A stretch of 64,000 nt of DNA from Campylobacter concisus (GTDB taxonomy: Bacteria; Campylobacterota; Campylobacteria; Campylobacterales; Campylobacteraceae): the NCBI RefSeq assembly GCF_015679985.1, contig NZ_CP049239.1:930001-994000 (forward strand), read 5' to 3'. Position numbers and translations under genes: made by a program. How positions within the stretch are numbered: position 1 is the stretch's first letter; every line of letters starts with the position of its first letter. Positions 55,372-64,000 of this stretch are shown piece after piece. The notes under the pieces are model-generated. The model did no database searches. It saw only the letters and a list, made by a program, of their open reading frames with translations, and had not been told where the DNA came from.

Positions 55372-56427
55372 TTAAAGTTTCACTTTTAGAGCCATTATCC
55401 TCTTGTATGAAACGTCGATTCGCTCTTTGCTGATCTTTTTCTCATTGACAGCATCGATTATGATCTGAGTGACCAGATCGGCTGTTCTTTGGTTATTTAT
55501 CTTAAACTCGCTAAAGAGCAAGATGTCGCCACCAGCGTTTATAAATTTCACCACTTTTTGAGCCAAAGCTTCGTCGCCAATGCCTTTCATCAGCATATCA
55601 TCGCTTATGACTACGCCATTAAATTTAAGTTCATTTCGTAAGAGATCGGTTATTATTTTTTTAGAAAGCGTGGCTGGATTGTCCTCGTCGATGCCTTTTA
55701 CAAAAAGATGTCCGACCATGATGATCTGCGCTCTACCTGTGCTTATGGCATCTTTGTATGGCAGTAGTGCATCTTTACTTAGCGTGACTTCGCTCTTATT
55801 TTTATGTGAGTCCTCTTTTGAGCTGCCGTGTCCCGGAAAATGCTTAAGTGTCGTTAAGATGCCCTGCTCTTTAAATGCATCCATAAAAGCATCAGCGTAG
55901 ATCACCACTTTGCTCGCATACTCGCTAAACGCCCTTTGCTTTGCAGCAATTATCGGCGAGTTTTCGTCGTGCAGATCTACCACTGGGGCGAAATTTAAAT
56001 TTATGCCGCACTCTTTTAAATTTATAGCCATTTTTAAGTAGAGATCGTATGCACTTTTGATATCAAGCGTACTTGCGACCTCGTATGCGCTAGGATATGG
56101 GCCATCAAAGCTCTTATCCTTCATGCGGCTAACATTGCCGCCCTCTTCGTCGATGGCGATGAAAATTTTAGGGCTTTTTTCTTTGATAGCTTTTATGCTT
56201 GCTTTTAGCTGGACTTTGTTAGTGACGTTTCTGCCAAGCAGCATCACACCGCCAAACCTCTCATATCCAGCGTCGCTTAGCATCGCACGAAACGCAGCGT
56301 CCTTTGTGCTAGCTCCATTAAAGCCAACCATTATCATCTGCGAAACCTTAGCTCTTAGGCTTACCTCTGCACCATTTAGCACCAGAGCAAAAATAGCTAC
56401 AAAAAGTATAAATTTAAAAGCTCTCAT
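55372..56427 (-). CDS. Glycoside hydrolase family 3, beta-N-acetylhexosaminidase-like
   Basis: GH3 enzyme of 351 residues that would release N-acetylglucosamine from cell-wall fragments, as NagZ does. KHFPGHGSSKEDSHKN is the NagZ-type His-Asp loop, and VISDDMLMKGI carries the nucleophile aspartate. Unlike cytoplasmic NagZ it begins with a signal peptide (FILFVAIFALVLNGAE), so it probably works in the periplasm. It overlaps gpsA by 4 bases and is convergent with mcrC. Confidence 0.88.
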   Translation of the reverse strand: MRAFKFILFVAIFALVLNGAEVSLRAKVSQMIMVGFNGASTKDAAFRAMLSDAGYERFGGVMLLGRNVTNKVQLKASIKAIKEKSPKIFIAIDEEGGNVSRMKDKSFDGPYPSAYEVASTLDIKSAYDLYLKMAINLKECGINLNFAPVVDLHDENSPIIAAKQRAFSEYASKVVIYADAFMDAFKEQGILTTLKHFPGHGSSKEDSHKNKSEVTLSKDALLPYKDAISTGRAQIIMVGHLFVKGIDEDNPATLSKKIITDLLRNELKFNGVVISDDMLMKGIGDEALAQKVVKFINAGGDILLFSEFKINNQRTADLVTQIIIDAVNEKKISKERIDVSYKRIMALKVKL

Positions 56428-57314
56428 CTTCTTCCCAAAAGCGATTTTACGCTCTCAAAAACGTCTTTGCCATTTAGCATATTTTCAACCTCGCTAGCGA
56501 TCGGAACATATATGCCCTTTTCTTTGGCGATCTTGCTAATAGCCCTTGCAGTATCGACGCCCTCTGCCACCTCGCCAAGCTCATTTAAAATTTTCTCTAA
56601 TCTCTCGTGCCTTGCGATGCCAAGACCTACGCGGTAGTTGCGTGAAAGTATCGATGAGGCAGTTAGAAATAGATCTCCTGCGCCGCTTAGCCCCATAAAT
56701 GTCTCATCTTTTGCGCCAAAAAATTTGCCAAATCTAGCCATCTCGACAAGCCCCCTCGAAATGAGACTTGCTCTTGCGTTGTTGCCAAGACCAAGTCCGT
56801 CGCAGATGCCACCAGCTATGGCGATCACGTTTTTATAGGCTCCGCACACCTCAGCGCCGATCACGTCATCAGAGGTGTATGCTTTCATGTAGTTTGGGAA
56901 AAATGAGGCAAATTTTAAAGCTAAATTTTCATTTTTAGAATTTACCACCAGGGCACAAGGAAGCTTCTGCATGATCTCTTTTGCAAAGGTCGGTCCTGAG
57001 AGAAAGGCCAAATTTTCTCTATCCACAAAGTCTTCATAAATTTCATTTAGAAATTTAAGATTTGCCGTGTCTATGCCCTTGCTGGCGACTAGGATCTTTT
57101 GACCTTTGTTTTTGTAGTTTTGTTTTAGCCATAAATTTGTAGCTTGCGTTGGGATCGTGCAGACTAAGTATTCGCACTCCAAAGCTTCATCCAAGCTTAC
57201 AAAATTTGGCATCTCTCTTGGCGTTCTTGAGCTGATGACACACTCATTATTTTCACTAAATGCGTGAAACAGCGCACTGCCCCACTTGCCAGCTCCGATG
57301 ACTGCTATGCTCAT
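56424..57314 (-). CDS. gpsA: Glycerol-3-phosphate dehydrogenase [NAD(P)+]
   Basis: Makes sn-glycerol 3-phosphate from dihydroxyacetone phosphate for phospholipid synthesis. NAD(P) motif VIGAGKWGSALFHAF at the start; family segments ASKGID, FLSGPTFAKEI, AYKNVIAIAGGICDGLGLGNNARASLI and GLSGAGDLFLT. 296 residues, slightly short but complete. It lies 11 bases after gatB. Confidence 0.95.
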   Translation of the reverse strand: MSIAVIGAGKWGSALFHAFSENNECVISSRTPREMPNFVSLDEALECEYLVCTIPTQATNLWLKQNYKNKGQKILVASKGIDTANLKFLNEIYEDFVDRENLAFLSGPTFAKEIMQKLPCALVVNSKNENLALKFASFFPNYMKAYTSDDVIGAEVCGAYKNVIAIAGGICDGLGLGNNARASLISRGLVEMARFGKFFGAKDETFMGLSGAGDLFLTASSILSRNYRVGLGIARHERLEKILNELGEVAEGVDTARAISKIAKEKGIYVPIASEVENMLNGKDVFESVKSLLGRR

Positions 57315-57325
57315 TTTAGCCCTTT

Positions 57326-58747
57326 TTAGCCTATTTTGGCCTTTAAAAGCTCATTGACCTTGCCTGGGTTAAAGGCACCCTTACCCTCTTTCATCACCTG
57401 ACCCACAAAGAAGCCGAACATCTTATCCTTGCCGTTTTTATACTCTTCGACTTTGTCGGCATTTGCAGCTAAAATTTGATCTATGATCGCAATGATCGCT
57501 GAGTCGTCGCTCACTTGCTTTAAGCCAAGTTTTTCGATGACACTATCAACGTCCGCATCATTTTCCATTAGGTAGTCTAGAACCTCTTTTGCAGCCTTGC
57601 CGCTTATCGTGCCATCTTCTATGCGTTTTAGTAAATTTATCATTTTGGTACTATTAACTGGGCTAGTCTCGATCGTTACACCGTTATTTAAACGACCAAG
57701 AAGCTCTACTATAAGCCAAGTAGTAGCAAGCTTTGGCTGAATTCCAGCGGAGATCAGCTCTTCAAAATATCTAGCCATCTCAACACTTTGAGTTAAATTT
57801 AGAGCATCACTCTCTTTTACGCCTAGCTCACTAACATATCTTGCAACCTTTTGCTCGGCAAGCTCTGGAATTTTTATCGCCTCTTCATACATCTGCTCTG
57901 ACACTTCAACAGGCAGCAAATCAGGGTCAGGAAAATACCTATACTCCGCGCTATCCTCTTTGCCACGCATAGATCTTGTCACTAAATTTGTCGTGTCAAA
58001 CAGTCTTGTCTCTTGATAGACTTCTTGATCGTATTTGCCGTCTTCCCAAGCTGCACTTTGGCGCTCTACTTCGTAGTCAATCGCCTTTTGGATAAATTTA
58101 AATGAGTTTAGGTTTTTTATCTCAACCCTTGTATAAAGCTTGGTATCGCCTTTTGGACGGATAGAGACATTTGCGTCGCAGCGGAAGCTACCTTCCTGCA
58201 TATTTGCGTCGCTGATGTTTAAAAAGCGAAGGATTGAGTGTAGTTTTTTAAGATAAGCCACCGCCTCATCACTGCTTCTAAGATCTGGCTCACTAACTAT
58301 CTCAAGAAGTGGCGTGCCAGCTCTATTTAGATCAACCAGACTCTCGGTTTCTTCGTGGATATTCTTTCCAGCGTCCTCTTCAAGGTGTGCTCTTGTTACA
58401 CCGATGCGTTTTTTAGTGCCATTTACGTCGATTATTAGCTCGCCACCTTCTACGATAGGGATCTCAAACTGGGAGATTTGATATGCCTTTGGAAGATCCG
58501 GATAGAAGTAGTTTTTTCTATTAAAGACTGATTTTTTATTTATCTTAGCATTTATCGCTGTGCCAAAGCTGATCGCTTTTTTGACTGCCTCTTTGTTTAG
58601 CACAGGTAGCGCTCCAGGCAAAGCTAAGCAGGTCGGACAAACGTGAGTATTTGCCTCGTCGCCAAAGCTAGTTGAACAAGAGCAGAAAATTTTAGTTTTT
58701 GTATTAAGCTGAGTGTGAACTTCTAAACCGATAACGACTTCAAACAT
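57326..58747 (-). CDS. gatB: Aspartyl/glutamyl-tRNA amidotransferase subunit B
   Basis: tRNA-binding and kinase-like subunit of GatCAB, which converts Glu-tRNA(Gln) and Asp-tRNA(Asn) to the amide forms. It starts with [18 protein letters not shown] and has the zinc-type cysteines FCSCSTSFG ... CPTCLALPG and EDAGKNIHE. The YqeY-like tail is at the C-terminus. ATG 58747 with AAAGG is preferred to the longer frame at 58771. GatA and GatC are not in this window. Confidence 0.95.
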   Translation of the reverse strand: MFEVVIGLEVHTQLNTKTKIFCSCSTSFGDEANTHVCPTCLALPGALPVLNKEAVKKAISFGTAINAKINKKSVFNRKNYFYPDLPKAYQISQFEIPIVEGGELIIDVNGTKKRIGVTRAHLEEDAGKNIHEETESLVDLNRAGTPLLEIVSEPDLRSSDEAVAYLKKLHSILRFLNISDANMQEGSFRCDANVSIRPKGDTKLYTRVEIKNLNSFKFIQKAIDYEVERQSAAWEDGKYDQEVYQETRLFDTTNLVTRSMRGKEDSAEYRYFPDPDLLPVEVSEQMYEEAIKIPELAEQKVARYVSELGVKESDALNLTQSVEMARYFEELISAGIQPKLATTWLIVELLGRLNNGVTIETSPVNSTKMINLLKRIEDGTISGKAAKEVLDYLMENDADVDSVIEKLGLKQVSDDSAIIAIIDQILAANADKVEEYKNGKDKMFGFFVGQVMKEGKGAFNPGKVNELLKAKIG

Positions 58748-58880
58748 ATTTTTACCTTTAAATTTATGCAAATTTTTAAGGCGTATTTTAGCGATACTTT
58801 CTTTTAAAATATCTAAAAATGAGCGTTTTGACTGGAAAAATAAAGAATGTGATTTAGGAATTTAAAGAGTTTAAAAAGAA

Positions 58881-58905
58881 AAAGCCATATAAAAAATATG
58901 GCTTT
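58881..58905 (-). terminator. Intrinsic terminator after atpB
   Basis: A perfect 10-bp stem AAAGCCATAT with an A5 loop, then TTTTTCTTTTT in the leftward direction, 6 bases past the atpB stop. This is the best-formed terminator in the window. Confidence 0.85.
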
Positions 58906-58910
58906 AAATT

Positions 58911-59594
58911 TTAATGCTCGTGCTCACTAATAGCAACAGCACCAGCTAAATAAACGTAAGTTAGCATCATAAAGATAAATGTTTGCAAAACAGCCATAAG
59001 CGTTAGAAGTGCGAAAGCTGGAAGTGGAGCAAACCAAGGTGCAAGTGTAAGCATCGCTAGCAAAAATAGATCATCTCCCTTGATATTACCAAAAAGACGA
59101 AATGATAGCGAAACTACACGTGAAAGATGCGAGATGACTTCAACTGGAAACATAATAGGAGCTAGAAATTTATTCGGCCCCATAAAGTGTCCAAAGTATT
59201 TAAAAAATCCATTTTCTCTAATGCCCTCAAAGTTGTAATAAACAAATACAACTAAAGCCAAAACTAGGGTTAAATTTAGACTTGATGTTGGCGACTCAAA
59301 TCCAGGAATAATACCTACAACATTTGAAAAAAATACGATAAAACCGATAGTTGCAACAAGTGGAAGATATTTCCTAGCTAGTTTTTCACTACCTAAAGTA
59401 TCTCTTCCCATCGATATAACGCCCTCTAAATAAGCTTCAACTATATTTTGAAGACCTCTTGGTACAAGCTGCATCTTACTCCTTGCTATATAAGCAACTA
59501 TGATAACAATCAAAGCTACAAGTAGAAAGTGAAACGCATAGATAAAGGCGTGGGAGCTATTTAGGAAATTTGAAAATAGAAACAAATCTTTCAT
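58911..59594 (-). CDS. atpB: ATP synthase F0 subunit a
   Basis: Membrane subunit forming the proton half-channels next to the c-ring. 227 residues with five or six helices. The essential arginine lies in [10 protein letters not shown], with [21 protein letters not shown] before it and [17 protein letters not shown] near the end. It stands alone, away from the other atp genes, as in other Campylobacter. Confidence 0.95.
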   Translation of the reverse strand: MKDLFLFSNFLNSSHAFIYAFHFLLVALIVIIVAYIARSKMQLVPRGLQNIVEAYLEGVISMGRDTLGSEKLARKYLPLVATIGFIVFFSNVVGIIPGFESPTSSLNLTLVLALVVFVYYNFEGIRENGFFKYFGHFMGPNKFLAPIMFPVEVISHLSRVVSLSFRLFGNIKGDDLFLLAMLTLAPWFAPLPAFALLTLMAVLQTFIFMMLTYVYLAGAVAISEHEH

Positions 59595-59624
59595 TAATTT
59601 ACCTTGGATTTAGAATTTTGCGTG

Positions 59625-59630
59625 ATTGTA
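59625..59630 (-). promoter_or_regulatory. -10 element upstream of atpB
   Basis: TACAAT (leftward), 31 bases before the atpB start, in a 65-base gap after the TauE-family gene. Supports separate transcription of atpB. Confidence 0.4.
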
Positions 59631-59659
59631 ACAAAATTATTGTTAAAACATTTTTAATT

Positions 59660-60421
59660 TTAAACTCTGAAATAATCGAAAATCAATTTACAAATAGTCA
59701 CTGCAACGACCACTAGAAACATTGTTCTAATAAATTTTACCTCTTTTTTAATGACAAGATTTGATCCAAAATATGCGCCTAAAATTTGACCAACTGCCAT
59801 CAAAAGTCCAACAGCCCAAAGCATCTGTCCGCCGGCTATAAAAATGCCAAGAGCAACGATATTGCTAGTAAAATTTAAGAGTTTCGTATGAGCGACAGCC
59901 TTTTTTAAATTTAGCCCAATCAATGCCACTATAGCAAATGTCCAAAAAGAGCCTGTTCCTGGGCCAAAAAAACCATCATAAAAGCCAAGTATCAGCCCAA
60001 AAACTACATAAAATAGCTTCTCATTCATCTTTGCAGCTCTATCATTTTCGCCGACTTTTGGCATAAAAAGCGTGTAGATAAAAATAGCAATCAGCAAAAA
60101 TGGGATAATTATCTTTAAAAAATTTGTATTTAAAAATAGGATAACCACCGCTCCGATGATAGCTCCAATGAAAGTAAAAACGATACCTACAAAACACTCT
60201 TTATAATTAATCAATCCCCGTTTTGTGAAATTTAGAGTCGCTGTAAAGCTACCAAAGACACCTTGAAGCTTATTTGTACCAAGTGCAAGGTGTGGTGGCA
60301 CACCCATCGCCATAATAGCTGGAAGCGTTATAAGCCCACCTCCACCAGCGATAGAATCGATAAAACCGCCTAAAAATGCAGCTACAAAAAAAACGACATA
60401 GCTAAGTAGATCAAATTCCAT
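59660..60421 (-). CDS. TauE/SafE family sulfite or organosulfur exporter
   Basis: Membrane protein of 253 residues with about eight helices. Hallmarks of the family: FLGGFIDSIAGGGGLITLPAIMAMGVPP near the start (in pieces) and GFYDGFFGPGTGSFW in the middle, the two repeat signatures. The transported compound cannot be read from sequence. A TACAAT -10 lies at 60455-60460. Confidence 0.9.
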   Translation of the reverse strand: MEFDLLSYVVFFVAAFLGGFIDSIAGGGGLITLPAIMAMGVPPHLALGTNKLQGVFGSFTATLNFTKRGLINYKECFVGIVFTFIGAIIGAVVILFLNTNFLKIIIPFLLIAIFIYTLFMPKVGENDRAAKMNEKLFYVVFGLILGFYDGFFGPGTGSFWTFAIVALIGLNLKKAVAHTKLLNFTSNIVALGIFIAGGQMLWAVGLLMAVGQILGAYFGSNLVIKKEVKFIRTMFLVVVAVTICKLIFDYFRV

Positions 60422-60531
60422 TTTTTGCTCTTTTGATAATTGAAATAAAAGCAGATTGTAATTTATTTGTACTTATCTTTTTGTAAAATTTTTATATTTG
60501 AAATGAGAGATTTTTAAAATTTATAAATTTT

Positions 60532-60564
60532 AACGAGCCTTTGGACCTAACTCAAAGACTCGTT
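60532..60564 (-). terminator. Terminator hairpin after sodC
   Basis: A 12-bp stem starting AACGAG with CUUUG/CAAAG inside; the single mismatch in DNA becomes a G-U pair in the leftward RNA. The loop is 9 bases. It lies 12 bases past the sodC stop. Confidence 0.65.
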
Positions 60565-60575
60565 TATTAAAGTGG

Positions 60576-61112
60576 TTACTTAATAACGCCACAAAGCATT
60601 CTAGCGCCGCCACCGCCAAGTGCTTTTGGGTTGTCGCTGTGATTATCACCACCAACATGAACCATTAGTGAGTGACCTTTTAGCTCGTCAAGACTTTTTA
60701 TCTTTGGGGCTAGCACTGGGTAGTTTGCATTGCCCTCAGCATCTACGTAAAGTGCTGGCAAATCGCCTTTGTGACCCTTATCATCCCATGCAAAAGAGTG
60801 CATTTTTGTGCCAGCTGGATCCCAGTGGCCACCTGCTTTCATGCCAAGACCTTTTTCAGTCGCACCACAGTCAGCATTTTCATGGATGTGAAAGCCGTGT
60901 AGCCCTGCAGTAAGTCCTTTTAAATTTGGAAAAAATGCAACGCCGTAGTTTGTCTTAACAACTACTACTTCGCCGACACTCTTATCGCCCTTCTCGCTTA
61001 GCTCATTAACAGGTATAACTAGATGCTCTCCAGCCTTTGGATCAAAGTGATGGCCTTCGTGAGCAAAAAGCAAAGTTCCTAAAACTGCACTTAGTAAAAC
61101 GATTTTTTTCAT
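60576..61112 (-). CDS. sodC: Periplasmic Cu/Zn superoxide dismutase
   Basis: Detoxifies superoxide in the periplasm. Signal peptide [17 protein letters not shown], then the metal ligands [26 protein letters not shown] (with a shared His) and [11 protein letters not shown]. The disulfide pair is Cys in NADCG and in MLCGVIK. 178 residues, typical bacterial form. A candidate -10 sits upstream. Confidence 0.96.
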   Translation of the reverse strand: MKKIVLLSAVLGTLLFAHEGHHFDPKAGEHLVIPVNELSEKGDKSVGEVVVVKTNYGVAFFPNLKGLTAGLHGFHIHENADCGATEKGLGMKAGGHWDPAGTKMHSFAWDDKGHKGDLPALYVDAEGNANYPVLAPKIKSLDELKGHSLMVHVGGDNHSDNPKALGGGGARMLCGVIK

Positions 61113-61132
61113 ACAAGCTCCTTATGGATAAA

Positions 61133-61138
61133 ATTGTA
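61133..61138 (-). promoter_or_regulatory. -10 element upstream of sodC
   Basis: TACAAT (leftward), 21 bases before the sodC ATG, with AAGGAG between. Separates sodC transcription from flgK and the DUF2400 gene. Confidence 0.4.
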
Positions 61139-61178
61139 TGGCAAGTCTACCCTAAATTTAAAAATTTAGCAATAATTT

Positions 61179-61946
61179 TTATTGATTAAGATTTTTTATG
61201 ATAGTTTCTAACTCTTTACTCTGCCCTATTCTATAAAGCGCAAAGTCGTATTTTATCGGATCAAACTCATCAAATTCTCTAAGTTTTTTTGTAAGATCCA
61301 TGACTGCTTTGAAATCGTAGCTCTTTCTGTTTATAAGTCCTAAATTTAAAGAAACTCTATGCGTATGCACGTCAAGTGGCATCAAAAGCCTATCTTTTGG
61401 TAAATTTTTAAACAGTCCAAGGTCAATGTCGCTATCCCTTACCATCCAGCGAAGATACATATTGTAACGTTTATATGGGCTTTGTGGCTCTTTGTCAAAA
61501 CTCTTACCAAAGAAAAACTCATATCCGTCAGAGCGGTAAGAATTTAGCCCGTAAATAAATTTAATAAGCTCATTTACGCCATCTATCATTTCGCCATTTT
61601 TTGCAAGACCTTGGCGTAAAATTTCCTCTATCTCGCCCTCTTTTTTAAGGCGTGAGAGAGTAATAAAAATTTCTCTTACATCATTTTCATTTTGAAAGCG
61701 GTATTTGAAATTTGATAAATTTTTCTTGATATTTTGCTCACTCTCATCAAGCAAACCAAAATCAAGTAAATTTAGAAATTTCACTATCATTTTTGCGTTA
61801 CCATAAGCAAATAATGCACAAATGAGCGCTACGTTTGGCTCTTTAAATTTAGTGGCTACCTGAAGTGGATCTGGGGCTTCAAATAGCCCCAAATTTGTAT
61901 TTTTACTAAGTACGTGCGAGTCTAAAAGGCTCTTTAGCTCACTCAT
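61179..61946 (-). CDS. TIGR02757 (DUF2400) family protein
   Basis: 255-residue cytoplasmic protein of a conserved family without known activity. Family segments: ALICALFAYGNAKMIVKFL, YKRYNMYLRWMVRDSDIDLG and MPLDVHTHRVSLNLGLI. A helix-hairpin-helix-like fold has been suggested for the family, so nucleic-acid contact is possible. It overlaps flgK by 4 bases (ATGA). Confidence 0.88.
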   Translation of the reverse strand: MSELKSLLDSHVLSKNTNLGLFEAPDPLQVATKFKEPNVALICALFAYGNAKMIVKFLNLLDFGLLDESEQNIKKNLSNFKYRFQNENDVREIFITLSRLKKEGEIEEILRQGLAKNGEMIDGVNELIKFIYGLNSYRSDGYEFFFGKSFDKEPQSPYKRYNMYLRWMVRDSDIDLGLFKNLPKDRLLMPLDVHTHRVSLNLGLINRKSYDFKAVMDLTKKLREFDEFDPIKYDFALYRIGQSKELETIIKNLNQ

Positions 61947-63814
61947 TGTTTTAATGAAAGAAGCGTGTCAAGCATTTGATCAACTGTCGTGATGATCTTT
62001 GCCGCTGCGCCGTAACTTGCTTGAAAGCGGATCAAATTTGTAAGCTCTTCATTGGTGTCTACGCCACTTGTTGATTGAAATTCCTCTTCAGCTGTCTTTT
62101 GCAAAGATGTATTTGTATCGTGAATCGTATTATTCGCCTCTGTATCACTCGCCATGTCAGTCGTAAGATAGCGGTAATATCCCTCGATCGTCTCATCTCT
62201 ATCAAGCGCTATACCACTTGAGTAAAAGGTCTGCTTTTGATACTGAAGCTGGATCATTTTATTAGCAACTTCATTATTTCCGATAACTGGCTTTGAGTAG
62301 GCACGAAGCTTTGTATGGTCTTGGGTAAAATTTTGATTTATGCCGATACTATTTGAGTCAGTACCTGAAAAAAATCTATTTATGCCAACAGCGCCTGGAA
62401 AATTTGTGCCGTGATCGACTATCGATATGCTATAAAGCCCTTGAGCTTGTTTTGGAATGAGAGAAAATGTGCCTTTTTTAGTATTTTTATCATAAAAATA
62501 TGACGCCTCAAAAAAGTCATCAACGTCATTTAGCATATTATTATCTTTATTGTCATCTGAGTTTGAGTTAAAGTCTTTGACGATAGAGTTGCCATATCTT
62601 GTATCATTCATCGTCGTCGTACCATTTACATTTATAGTTTTTCTGGCCACGACATTGCCTTTGTTATCATAAACAATAGCTTCAAAACTTCCGTTTCTTA
62701 TACTATTATCATGATTCATCAATGTCTTATCGCCTTCTAAATAACTTATCGGATCTGAGTTAGAAATTTCAACTGCGGATTCGGCATAGATATTATTTGT
62801 ACTTGTTATTAAGGTTTTACTAAATGTATTTAGATTATCAATGTATTTTTGGATCGTTCCATCACTAAATTTATCATTATCTGGCTCGTAGTTTCGGCCC
62901 CTAAGATCAAGTGCAGCTCCAATTTTACCACCTGTAATCTTTTCCTCCATTGGGATTCTTCTGCCATCTTCTCTTTCATAATAAATTTTTGTATATCTTC
63001 CACTTTCGGTTGAACTCATAGAAATTTCATGAAAATTTACACCATCAACGATACTTACGCCACCAATGTTTAGATTGTAGTATTTTCCTTGATCTGTTAT
63101 TCCTGTATCTACCCTAGAATTGCTCTTTAGATCGCTTTTATAAACTGCTGTATTTACCAGCTTTGACATAGCAAGCTCAAGCTCATCACGTTTATCACGA
63201 AGATCATTTGCATTTATTTTTATACCAGCGTCCGCACCTGATTCTATTCTTTGGATTTGCTTATTAATGTTTGCTATTTGCCTGCCTAGCGAATTTATCT
63301 CTTTTATATTTATTTTTATCGTTTCATCAATCTTTTCATGCATATCATAAAGCATCTTTGACGAGCGGTTAATACTTGCAGTCAATACACTTGCTTTATT
63401 TATCAAATTGACTTTCTGAGCACCTGCATTAGGGTTTGAAGCAAAGTTATTCCATGCGGAAAAATACTCCTGAATATCTTTCACCATTCCATTATCTTTT
63501 AGATCAGGAAAATATTTTGTAGCTTCTTGCAAAATTCTTTGTTTATAGGCTGTATTTTCTAAATTTGACGATGAGTATTTTAGTCTTGAGTAGGCAAACT
63601 CATCATGAAGCCTTGTTATAGTATCTACTTGCGTGCCTGTACCAACTCCGCCAGGTACTGTATTCATCGCTGGAGATGCGGATTGGACAACACGCTGCCT
63701 TGTATAGTAGTTGCTATCAGCGTTTGCGATATTATTTCCGGTTGTACTTATTTGAAGCTGGGCCGCATTTAGTCCTGAAACACCCGTGCCTAATGACATA
63801 AAAATATTAGCCAT
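61943..63814 (-). CDS. flgK: Flagellar hook-associated protein 1 FlgK
   Basis: First hook-filament junction protein. The N-terminal rod/hook motif is SLGTGVSGLNAAQLQISTTG with NNIANADSNYYTRQR, and the C-terminal helix is LIRFQASYGAAAKIITTVDQML. A long variable middle part is surface-exposed in the family. 623 residues, normal for Campylobacter. It lies 3 bases after the flgN-like gene, the usual chaperone partner. Confidence 0.95.
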   Translation of the reverse strand: MANIFMSLGTGVSGLNAAQLQISTTGNNIANADSNYYTRQRVVQSASPAMNTVPGGVGTGTQVDTITRLHDEFAYSRLKYSSSNLENTAYKQRILQEATKYFPDLKDNGMVKDIQEYFSAWNNFASNPNAGAQKVNLINKASVLTASINRSSKMLYDMHEKIDETIKINIKEINSLGRQIANINKQIQRIESGADAGIKINANDLRDKRDELELAMSKLVNTAVYKSDLKSNSRVDTGITDQGKYYNLNIGGVSIVDGVNFHEISMSSTESGRYTKIYYEREDGRRIPMEEKITGGKIGAALDLRGRNYEPDNDKFSDGTIQKYIDNLNTFSKTLITSTNNIYAESAVEISNSDPISYLEGDKTLMNHDNSIRNGSFEAIVYDNKGNVVARKTINVNGTTTMNDTRYGNSIVKDFNSNSDDNKDNNMLNDVDDFFEASYFYDKNTKKGTFSLIPKQAQGLYSISIVDHGTNFPGAVGINRFFSGTDSNSIGINQNFTQDHTKLRAYSKPVIGNNEVANKMIQLQYQKQTFYSSGIALDRDETIEGYYRYLTTDMASDTEANNTIHDTNTSLQKTAEEEFQSTSGVDTNEELTNLIRFQASYGAAAKIITTVDQMLDTLLSLKQ

Positions 63815-63817
63815 TTT

Positions 63818-64000
63818 TTAAACCCTTGATTTATAAAAATTATTATCTATGCTATTTCCATCTTGGCCGTATTCACTTGTTTTAGTTCCAAAAATTTTTT
63901 CATTAAGTGAGTCAAAAAATTCTTTAACAGCAACAACATGTCTTGCATATTCTTTATTAACTTTATGTAAATTTTCAAGCTTTGAACGCATAAGTACAAG
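63818..64000 (-). CDS. FlgN-like flagellar chaperone, partial (C-terminal 60 residues)
   Basis: An open frame enters from the right edge and ends in TAA at 63818-63820, just before flgK. The visible 60 residues are helical and charged (SKLENLHKVNKEYARHVVAV, then a polar tail). Position directly upstream of flgK, as in C. jejuni, suggests the FlgN-type chaperone for FlgK/FlgL. The start lies beyond the window. Confidence 0.6.
   Translation of the reverse strand, partial: LVLMRSKLENLHKVNKEYARHVVAVKEFFDSLNEKIFGTKTSEYGQDGNSIDNNFYKSRV

Noticed and set aside
1-64000. tRNA or rRNA genes, CRISPR arrays, insertion sequences, prophage
   Set aside because: Intergenic gaps are short and AT-rich; none shows clover-leaf structure, regularly spaced repeats, transposase or phage genes.

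Overview
The window looks like a chromosomal piece of a Campylobacter, most likely a hydrogen-using species of the C. concisus/C. curvus type. The evidence is gene content and order: periplasmic fumarate reductase mfrAB, oorDABC, a monomeric isocitrate dehydrogenase, lpxD-ilvH-ilvI, a lone atpB, and hydABCDE with hypFBCDEA and nikR. The DNA is AT-rich and packed with the hexamer AAATTT. The species is an inference; no rRNA or tRNA gene is visible.

Layout. 1-2356: end of a fumarate reductase operon (mfrA, partial mfrB). 2754-8668: a leftward, translationally coupled metal-chelate uptake unit: TonB-dependent receptor, SAM methyltransferase, permease, ATPase, binding protein. 8968-14870: reductive and oxidative TCA enzymes (icd, mdh, oorDABC). 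14954-18437: mltG, and a divergent AsmA-like gene whose start overlaps it. 18562-33629: a large NiFe-hydrogenase locus. Read leftward, its order is hydABCDE, hypF, nikR, a truncated nhaA, a DUF2157 gene, a GDYXXLXY gene, hypBCDEA and a broken membrane-protein gene. 33975-37316: flgH and divergent pta-ackA. 37463-40577: ilvI-ilvH-lpxD. 40845-49989: a nine-gene leftward run from DAHP synthase to selU in which most genes overlap. 50134-52338: two EamA transporters and a small membrane protein. 52385-55291: a McrBC restriction island whose mcrB is broken in a poly-T tract. 55372-64000: glycosidase, gpsA, gatB, atpB, a TauE-family exporter, sodC, a DUF2400 gene and the flagellar genes flgK and a partial flgN-like gene.

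How it fits together. HydABC oxidises H2 on the periplasmic side and feeds electrons through menaquinone to MfrABE, which reduces fumarate, also in the periplasm. NikR, HypA, the His-rich HypB and possibly the TonB/ABC uptake unit would supply and regulate nickel. The Oor, Icd, Mdh and Pta-AckA enzymes supply central carbon flux and acetate-linked ATP.

The parts least explained by standard annotation are the methyltransferase-containing uptake operon, the HydE/HypF paralogy, the frameshifted mcrB and the second frameshifted gene after hypA, the nhaA stump, and the very strong AAATTT enrichment, which is lower in the mcrB island.
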